Shown: one piece after another, positions 1 through 4,769 of the stretch
How positions within the stretch are numbered: the first letter of the stretch is position 1
Layout of the letters: each line of letters starts with the position of its first letter
Assembly: GCA_020854015.1 (NCBI GenBank)
Contig: JADZGG010000317.1
Coordinates: forward strand, 1 to 6,175
Source of the DNA: Flavobacteriales bacterium
GTDB lineage: Bacteria; Bacteroidota; Bacteroidia; Flavobacteriales_F; PHOS-HE28
Length of the DNA stretch: 6,175 nt
Direction: 5' to 3'
The notes under the pieces: model-generated
The model's input: only the letters and a program-made list of their open reading frames with translations
What the model was told of the DNA's origin: nothing
Databases searched by the model: none
Translations under genes and position numbers: made by a program

Positions 1-31
1 GACAGGGGCCTTTCAGCGGAATGATGATCTG

Positions 32-2848
32 TCAGAAACGATAGCTCAGGCCTGCAGTGAAATAGGCTCCACGGCGGAAGGACAACATCTCTTCATCCTT
101 TGGACCGATGGTCCCATCCGCATCGCTGTCCTGCACCAACAGGGTGCGCTGGTTCAGAAGATCCTGAACACCAAGCTTCACTTCGAAGTGTTCGCCCAGG
201 CCCTTGGAGCAGGTGATGTCGACGGTATTGCGCGGCATCTCGTAGATGTCCGGATAGAGCTCGCTGCCCACGGCATAGAGGCGGCGGCCGAATACGTTCC
301 ACAAGGCGTTCACCCGCAGCTTGCTTTCCGTGATCTCGTAGTAAAGACCAGCGTTCGCTACGTAAGGGCTCTGACCCATCATAGGGCGTTCGCGCTTCTG
401 GCCAACAGCGTCGGCGCCAAGGTCCACACGGCTCTGGATCACACTGCCGTTCAGGGTCAGACCAAGGCGATCGCCCCATGTGGCCTCAGTGAGGAAGCCC
501 AGGTTGCGGCGGAACTCCACTTCCACACCGATACTGGTGGCGCTCTTTGCATTACCATAGCTGAAGCTCCGCGTACCGCCACCGGTACTGGCCACGAAGA
601 ACATTTCGATCGGGTCCATGAACTGTTTGTAGAAAGCGCCCACACTGATGATCTCGCTCGAGCTCGGATACAGCTCCCAGCGTGCGTCTAGGTTGGTGAT
701 GCGTGCGGTCTTCAGGTCGGGATTCCCGGTCAACGAGGTGTTGGTGCTGAAGTCGTAGAAGTTGAACGGGGCCAGCTCGCGGAACTCGGGGCGGTTCACG
801 GTATTGCTCCAGGCGGCGCGCACCAACGAATGTTCGCCGAGGTTGTAGCTGGCGTTCAACGAGGGTAGGATGCTCAGCACCGGGTTGTCGACGCTCACTC
901 GACCACCGTTGTATGTGGCGCTGGTAAGCTGCTGGCGGTTGTCCTCCACCCGTACGCCACCGCTCACAGTGGCGATCTTGCTGAAGGCCATTGACGCTCC
1001 TACATAGCCCGCGAGCAAGGTGTTGGCAGCGGTGTACTGGTCGCTGGGGTTGGTACCTTCCACCAGCTTGAAGCCCGTGGTCGTGTTGATGTTATCGTCG
1101 CTGAACACAGTGCTCAGCGGAGCGTACAGCAGGCTCTGGTCGAACTGGGTGAAGTTGGACTTCGAGAAGGACATCCAGCGTGCGGCGAAGTCACGGTCCT
1201 TGCGCTCAACGAACACGCCAGCGCGCAGCTTCGTCACGATACCGCTCTTCGTTTCATCCAAGGTGCGTTCCACATCGGCCCGTCCGGTGATCACATTCTC
1301 GTGCAGGTCACTGTAGTAGCGGCCCGCGTCAATGGTGCTCGCCGTGGGCGGGATCTGCACTTGGTATGGAGCATTGCTGTCGGTGTCGTTCAACCCGCGT
1401 ACGGTGCGTACCCGACGATAGTCCGGCTCCTTGCTGATGGCGAGGCCATAGCCTGCGGTCCAATCCACGATGGTGCGGTCGTCGCGTAGGTCGTGATGGC
1501 CATGAAGCTGACCGCTATAGATGGTGCGTTGCTGCCAGCGGTAGGCATAGTTCTTCACATCGAAGCCACCGTCGAGGTCGCTGCCCGTGCGCAGGGTGGT
1601 GCGTTCCTCGCCAAGTTGGTTGAAGAGGTTGCGGAATTCGATCTTGGTACGCGGGCCGAGCAGGGCGGTCCAGTTGTTCAGGATGCTGATGCGGCTGTTG
1701 CGCACGTTCTCCTGATCGCGGTAACTGTAGATGGTATCGCTGCGTTGCGATACCGGGTCATAGGCGTTGTAGTTGTAGTTGCTGGCGGTATAGGCGAGCG
1801 AGGTGTTCGCGTAATCGACCGTGGTCACATTGCCGTACTGGTTGGTGGCCCCTTCCTTGCCCATGCGACGGGCCAGCAGGAAGGTGAAGCGTTGGTCGGG
1901 CAATGCGGTATGCGAGGTCGGCGTCCAGTTGTTGGGCAGCGAACGCCCGAGGCTCGCAAGCTGGTCGGCATTGCTCACATTGTTCAGCGTGCTGGGGAAG
2001 TTGGATGGCAGCTGGCGGAAGCCGTTGTCGAAACCAAGGGCATCGGTCGGGCTTCCCTGGCTTTGGTTGAAGGATCGGAACGTGGTGCCGTTGCGGAATG
2101 AGGTCTGATAGTTGAAGCGCGTCTCGTTCTTCTCTGGTACGCTCAAGGTGCTGATCTTGATCACGCCACCAGCGAACTCACCAGGCAGTTCGGGTGCACC
2201 GGTCTTGTAGATCAGGATACGGTCCAGCGCGCCCGAGGGGATCAGGTCGAAACTGAAGGCGCGCTTGTCCGCCTCGAGGCTCGGGGCGATCACGTCGTTC
2301 AGCAGTACGGTATTGTAGCGGTCGGCCAAGCCACGGATCATCACGAAGCGGTCGTTGACCAGCGTTACGCCAGGGATGCGCTTCACCACATCGCCAGCGT
2401 TGCGGTCCTGGCTCTTCGCGATCTGCTGTCGTCCCAGGCCGTTCACCACCTGGTCGCTCTTGCGTGTCTCCATCAGCACGGCGGTCTCGGTCTCGGTTCG
2501 GCGTTCCTTGCTCACCTCCAACACTTTCATCTCCACCCCTTCACCGGCCAGTTCGAAGTTGATGTTGACGGAGCCGCCGGCCTCCACGGTCACCGTGCGT
2601 TCCTGGTTCACGTAGCCCACAAGGCTCACCACGACGGTGTGGCTGCCGGGTTCCACCAGAAAGCGGTAGTTACCGTCCAGGTCGGTGCTGGCCCCGGTGC
2701 TGCTGCCCTTGATCACCACGTTGGCGAAGGGTTGCGGTTCAATGGACCCGTTCTCCTTCGCCGTCACGGTGCCCGTGATCGTGGCTTTCTGTCCGAAAGC
2801 AGCAGTGGCGAGCAGGAAGGTTAGGAGGAGGTTAATGAGCTTCTGCAT
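32..2848 (-). CDS. TonB-dependent outer-membrane receptor with N-terminal carboxypeptidase-D-regulatory-like domain
   Basis: This is a 938-residue outer-membrane receptor, expected to take up a ligand through a 22-stranded barrel using TonB/ExbBD energy. Residues 1-19 form a signal peptide (basic start, leucine-rich core, AFG before Q20). Residues about 22-100 are a carboxypeptidase-D-regulatory-like beta sandwich (ITGTV, FANVVIKG, STDLDGNYRF, VSLVGY). A TonB-box-like stretch is possible near 105-115 (VEMKVLEVS). The plug covers about 125-236, with VVKRIPGVTLVNDRFVMIRG, then DRYNTVLLND and PGEFAGGVIKIST. The rest is barrel, ending in the aromatic YRF typical of outer-membrane proteins. The length is normal for the family. 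The ATG at 2848 is the natural start because the signal peptide begins there; no Shine-Dalgarno is seen. An acidic DxDxDG loop lies at residues 907-918. A T9SS-type exported protein gene lies 120 bases upstream on the same strand. The substrate cannot be told from sequence; the plug style resembles a Bacteroidota receptor subfamily with the RGLxDRYN motif rather than classic SusC. The family call is very secure. Confidence 0.96.
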   Translation of the reverse strand: MQKLINLLLTFLLATAAFGQKATITGTVTAKENGSIEPQPFANVVIKGSSTGASTDLDGNYRFLVEPGSHTVVVSLVGYVNQERTVTVEAGGSVNINFELAGEGVEMKVLEVSKERRTETETAVLMETRKSDQVVNGLGRQQIAKSQDRNAGDVVKRIPGVTLVNDRFVMIRGLADRYNTVLLNDVIAPSLEADKRAFSFDLIPSGALDRILIYKTGAPELPGEFAGGVIKISTLSVPEKNETRFNYQTSFRNGTTFRSFNQSQGSPTDALGFDNGFRQLPSNFPSTLNNVSNADQLASLGRSLPNNWTPTSHTALPDQRFTFLLARRMGKEGATNQYGNVTTVDYANTSLAYTASNYNYNAYDPVSQRSDTIYSYRDQENVRNSRISILNNWTALLGPRTKIEFRNLFNQLGEERTTLRTGSDLDGGFDVKNYAYRWQQRTIYSGQLHGHHDLRDDRTIVDWTAGYGLAISKEPDYRRVRTVRGLNDTDSNAPYQVQIPPTASTIDAGRYYSDLHENVITGRADVERTLDETKSGIVTKLRAGVFVERKDRDFAARWMSFSKSNFTQFDQSLLYAPLSTVFSDDNINTTTGFKLVEGTNPSDQYTAANTLLAGYVGASMAFSKIATVSGGVRVEDNRQQLTSATYNGGRVSVDNPVLSILPSLNASYNLGEHSLVRAAWSNTVNRPEFRELAPFNFYDFSTNTSLTGNPDLKTARITNLDARWELYPSSSEIISVGAFYKQFMDPIEMFFVASTGGGTRSFSYGNAKSATSIGVEVEFRRNLGFLTEATWGDRLGLTLNGSVIQSRVDLGADAVGQKRERPMMGQSPYVANAGLYYEITESKLRVNALWNVFGRRLYAVGSELYPDIYEMPRNTVDITCSKGLGEHFEVKLGVQDLLNQRTLLVQDSDADGTIGPKDEEMLSFRRGAYFTAGLSYRF

Positions 2849-2854
2849 TGCGTT

Positions 2855-2880
2855 CGTTGCAGGAGTTCTTCCCTGCGACG
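2855..2880 (-). promoter_or_regulatory. Leader hairpin immediately before the TonB receptor start
   Basis: In the minus-strand transcript, CGTCGCAGG can pair with CCTGCAACG around the loop GAAGAACT. That is eight base pairs with one C-A mismatch. The hairpin ends six bases before the ATG at 2848, so it would cover the ribosome-landing region in an mRNA that has no Shine-Dalgarno sequence. It could dampen or regulate translation, or be chance pairing in GC-rich DNA. Confidence 0.3.
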
Positions 2881-2883
2881 CCG

Positions 2884-2891
2884 CAAAGGTC
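2884..2891 (-). promoter_or_regulatory. Possible -7 box for the TonB receptor gene
   Basis: On the minus strand, GACCTTTG matches seven of eight positions of the Bacteroidota -7 consensus TAnnTTTG, lacking the first T. It lies 35 bases before the receptor ATG at 2848. A convincing upstream TTG element is absent. If real, transcription would start close to the base of the leader hairpin at 2855-2880, giving the receptor its own promoter in addition to read-through from the T9SS-type gene. Confidence 0.28.
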
Positions 2892-2968
2892 CGCCCCCCA
2901 CATGAAGGGGTCCTTGATCCTATGTTAAGGCTCCGTTAGCTTGCCGGAACAGGATCCACCCTGAAAGG

Positions 2969-3715
2969 TCAGCGAACCAACCGACGTTCGATACGCGCAC
3001 TTCCTTGTTCCACCAACACAAGTAGAACACCGGTCGCGGTCTCCGGTAAAGCCAGTTCGAAGGCTCCGTTGAGGGGTGTCACCATGCGTTGCACGAGCTG
3101 TCGTCCTAGGGCATCATATACGCTGACCTTGACCTGTGCGGTCGATAGGCCGGTGCCTCGCAGTCGTTCTACGCCATCGAACCAGACCTTCAGGTCATCA
3201 GTCTTCACCGTTGGAAGTCCGGTCGTTCCACTTGAGGTATGGACCGTGATGGTCCAGGTGTTGTTGTTGACCGTGTGCAAGCTGGTGCAGGGGCTTCCAA
3301 GCAATCCCGTGTTCCCCGCATGCATCTCAAAGGTGACCGGCCCTGAAGAAGGGCCGTTGGCGATCGTGACCGTACGGTGGTAGTTCGCCAGTGTGAGTCC
3401 GGGATTCACAGCAACGGCCAATTGTGTCTCCGCCTGTCCGGTGGTGATGCAGCGCAACTGACTACGTTGCATGGTCGGGCTTCCGAATCCGGCAAGCGAA
3501 CTGAAATAAGTGTAGTCCACCACGGCGGAGTCGATCGTTTCACCGGCCGGTATGTTCACCGTGAGCTGGGCGGGGCACGAGGAATTGCCCGGCAGTGCGG
3601 TGAATGTGATGTCCGACTGGATGTCACCGGCCGTGTAGGTGGCCGTGTAGGAGTTCTGCGCAATCAGAGGCAGCGCAAGCGTGACAGCAAGGACGAACGT
3701 GGCGATGTGTTTCAT
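2969..3715 (-). CDS. Small exported protein with a T9SS type A-like C-terminal sorting domain
   Basis: This 248-residue protein is predicted to be exported by Sec and then by the type IX system to the cell surface or medium. Residues 1-19 are a signal peptide (MKHIATF, then a leucine/alanine/valine core, cut before Q20). Residues about 21-165 are rich in Thr, Ser, Val and Gly and look like a beta sandwich, with cysteines at 47, 89 and 143 and the phrase NIPAGETIDSAVVDYTY. Residues about 172-248 resemble a T9SS sorting domain: KVSVYDALGRQLVQR, then TGVLLVLVEQG and a basic RIERRLVR end. The usual PNP motif at the start of that domain is missing. I chose the ATG at 3715 because the signal peptide begins there. 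The frame stays open upstream to an ATG at 3829, but that extension would overlap the LOG gene and bury the signal peptide. The gene precedes the TonB receptor on the same strand, so a shared role at the cell surface is possible. I do not recognise the N-terminal domain and assign no function. Confidence 0.87.
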   Translation of the reverse strand: MKHIATFVLAVTLALPLIAQNSYTATYTAGDIQSDITFTALPGNSSCPAQLTVNIPAGETIDSAVVDYTYFSSLAGFGSPTMQRSQLRCITTGQAETQLAVAVNPGLTLANYHRTVTIANGPSSGPVTFEMHAGNTGLLGSPCTSLHTVNNNTWTITVHTSSGTTGLPTVKTDDLKVWFDGVERLRGTGLSTAQVKVSVYDALGRQLVQRMVTPLNGAFELALPETATGVLLVLVEQGSARIERRLVR

Positions 3716-3736
3716 GGGCTGGTCGATCAGGTCAGC

Positions 3737-3744
3737 GAAAGCTA
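3737..3744 (-). promoter_or_regulatory. Possible -7 box for the T9SS-type protein gene
   Basis: Reading on the minus strand, TAGCTTTC matches seven of eight positions of the Bacteroidota -7 consensus TAnnTTTG. It lies 21 bases before the ATG at 3715, a plausible distance for a short leader, and just behind the hairpin that follows the LOG gene. No clear TTG element is seen about 20 bases further upstream, so this is only a candidate. Confidence 0.28.
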
Positions 3745-3747
3745 ATG

Positions 3748-3769
3748 CCCAACGGCACTTGGCCTTGGG
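3748..3769 (-). terminator. Hairpin after the LOG gene, possible weak terminator
   Basis: In the minus-strand transcript, CCCAAGGC pairs with GCCGTTGGG around a five-base loop. This gives eight base pairs with one bulged base (3753). It begins 13 bases after the LOG stop codon. Only a short run of three Ts follows, some bases later, so it is not a classic intrinsic terminator. Its place between two genes that look functionally unrelated supports a terminating or mRNA-stabilising role. Confidence 0.4.
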
Positions 3770-3782
3770 GTTATCGCTCGCG

Positions 3783-4532
3783 CTACTTGCCGTTCGACCG
3801 GCCTTCCAGGAACCACCATTTCGGCGCATCCTTGCGTTTGTGCGCCTCCTGCCACATCAGTATGAGCCTGTCCTGGAGCAGTTCAGTGGCCTCTTCCACG
3901 CTGTCGGCCACGAACACGAACTTCAACTCCTCGCGGCCGATGGTGCCTTCGGTGATCATGCGGTCGATCTGCGTCAGCATCGGCCCCCAATAGTCTTTGC
4001 CGTACAGGAGAATGGGGAAGTTCCTGACCTTGCCGGTCTGGATCAGGGTCACCGTTTCAAAGAGCTCGTCGAGGGTGCCCGCGCCACCGGGCATTACCAC
4101 AAAGCACATGCTGTACTTCAACAGAAGCACTTTGCGCACAAAGAAGCGCTCGAACGTAAGACTGACGTCCAGGTAGGGGTTGGCATATTGCTCATGCGGC
4201 AGGACAATGTTGCAGCCGATGCTGCGCGCCCCCACGTCGCGGGCACCGCGGTTCGCGGCTTCCATCAGGCCCGGTCCACCTCCGGTCATGATCGTGAAGC
4301 CGACACGACCGATGCGTTGCGCCAGATCGCGCGTGGCCTCATAGTACGGATGGTCCTCCTTGAAGCGCGCACTGCCGAAGAAGGTGACGCAAGGCCCCAC
4401 GAAATGCAGCTTGCGGAAGCCGTAAATGAATTCGCGGGCGATGTGAGCGACGCTTTGCAGCTCCTTCCACCGCGAACGCGGACCTTCCAGGAACTTGAGG
4501 TCAATGTGCTGCTTGTTCGGTGCTGGGGCCAT
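3783..4532 (-). CDS. LOG-family (TIGR00730-like) Rossmann-fold protein, putative nucleoside-monophosphate phosphoribohydrolase
   Basis: This is a 249-residue cytoplasmic protein of the LOG / 'lysine decarboxylase-like' family. Characterised members hydrolyse cytokinin riboside 5'-monophosphates, AMP or related nucleotides to the free base and ribose 5-phosphate. Visible landmarks are VTFFGSARF at 49-57, the nucleotide-binding stretch TGGGPGLMEAANRGA at 83-97, an FFVRK segment at 130-134, and the family signature PGGAGTLDE at 148-156, which holds the conserved glutamate. All key motifs look intact, so the enzyme is probably active. The roughly 40-residue N-terminal extension and the C-terminal basic tail make it longer than minimal LOG proteins of about 190 residues. 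This size is common in TIGR00730 bacterial members. The 'lysine decarboxylase' label sometimes used for the family is a historic misannotation. The ATG at 4532 gives the full N-terminus; no Shine-Dalgarno is seen. It starts 34 bases after the stop of a T9SS-like gene remnant and is followed by a hairpin. The exact substrate is unknown. Confidence 0.93.
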   Translation of the reverse strand: MAPAPNKQHIDLKFLEGPRSRWKELQSVAHIAREFIYGFRKLHFVGPCVTFFGSARFKEDHPYYEATRDLAQRIGRVGFTIMTGGGPGLMEAANRGARDVGARSIGCNIVLPHEQYANPYLDVSLTFERFFVRKVLLLKYSMCFVVMPGGAGTLDELFETVTLIQTGKVRNFPILLYGKDYWGPMLTQIDRMITEGTIGREELKFVFVADSVEEATELLQDRLILMWQEAHKRKDAPKWWFLEGRSNGK

Positions 4533-4548
4533 CCGTTGGAATTCAGGG

Positions 4549-4556
4549 CGAAGCTA
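4549..4556 (-). promoter_or_regulatory. Possible -7 box for the LOG gene
   Basis: On the minus strand, TAGCTTCG matches seven of eight positions of TAnnTTTG and lies 16 bases before the LOG ATG at 4532, between that start and the stop of the T9SS-tail remnant. No matching TTG element is visible upstream. Weak candidate only. Confidence 0.2.
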
Positions 4557-4566
4557 CCGGTACGGC

Positions 4567-4674
4567 CTAGTACGCCACGATCCGCTGGTGGGCGACTTCT
4601 CCATTGCGCGATGTGAAGCGGAGATAGTAGGTGCCGCTCCATGGGACCGCTCTATACACAAGATGCTTGTCCAT
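4567..4674 (-). pseudogene. Remnant of a T9SS C-terminal sorting domain (3' end of a lost secreted-protein gene)
   Basis: On the minus strand a short frame ends at TAG (4569-4567). Its last residues read SGTYYLRFTSRNGEVAHQR followed by IVAY. This matches the closing strands of T9SS type A sorting domains, whose pattern is roughly PxGxYxLRxxxxxGxxxxxRxV. The frame opens at an ATG at 4674 and can be read back only to 4716, where an in-frame TAG (4719-4717) blocks it. Upstream of the WSG, the residues MDKHLVYRAVP are only loosely domain-like, and nothing of a cargo domain or signal peptide remains before the divergent TPR gene begins. A 35-residue independent gene is unlikely, because sorting tails have no role without cargo. 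I read it as the surviving 3' end of a decayed or deleted gene that lay 34 bases upstream of the LOG gene. The similarity is by eye and covers only about 23 residues. Confidence 0.6.
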
Positions 4675-4769
4675 CGGATCATTGCAAGCGGTGGCAGGCG
4701 GTGCCACCTCGTATTTCTATGAGGTCGCATTCAGTTGCCGATCCTCATCTTTAGCCTTTCCCACCGCCT

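Larger units (their letters stand above)
2849..2968. other. Intergenic spacer between the T9SS-type gene and the TonB receptor
   Basis: These 120 bases contain no reading frame of note. They hold the leader hairpin and the possible -7 box. They also hold a small CCCC/GGGG inverted repeat around 2896-2910 that lacks a T run, so it is not a convincing terminator. Co-transcription of the two flanking genes is therefore possible. Confidence 0.6.
4533..4769. other. Divergent spacer between the LOG and TPR genes
   Basis: These 237 bases separate two genes pointing away from each other. The LOG-proximal half carries the T9SS-tail remnant on the minus strand. The TPR-proximal half (about 4717-4769) should hold the TPR gene's promoter. 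I see only TAGCCTTTC at 4752-4760, whose spacing to the -7 consensus is wrong and which sits very close to the ATG. No Shine-Dalgarno precedes 4770. Confidence 0.6.

Noticed and set aside
1..31. Sequence downstream of the TonB receptor stop
   Set aside because: Too short to judge; no hairpin or reading frame can be supported.
1493..2101. Plus-strand frame (202 codons) inside the TonB receptor
   Set aside because: It lies opposite a continuous, motif-bearing barrel sequence. The product is low-complexity Val/Ala/Gly, typical of a reverse-strand shadow.
2916..2956. GATCCT / AGGATC inverted repeat in the spacer before the TonB receptor
   Set aside because: The arms are only six bases with a loop of about 29 bases and no T run, so it is neither a convincing terminator nor an operator.
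2966..3739. Exact 11-base direct repeat AGGTCAGCGAA at 2966-2976 and 3729-3739, flanking the T9SS-type gene
   Set aside because: It looks like a target-site duplication or att pair, but several 11-base matches are expected by chance in a window this size, and no transposase or integrase is present.
3716..3829. Upstream extension of the T9SS-type protein frame to an ATG at 3829
   Set aside because: The extension would overlap the end of the LOG gene by 47 bases and place 38 unrelated residues before an obvious signal peptide that starts at 3715.
3681..4616. Long plus-strand frame (311 codons) opposite the LOG gene
   Set aside because: It is antisense to a gene with clear family motifs. GC-rich DNA leaves the opposite strand open, and its product shows no domain-like pattern.
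4735..4760. TTG plus TAGCCTTTC as a promoter for the TPR gene
   Set aside because: The two elements are only 14 bases apart instead of about 19-20. The box has three rather than two bases between TA and TTT and nearly touches the ATG.
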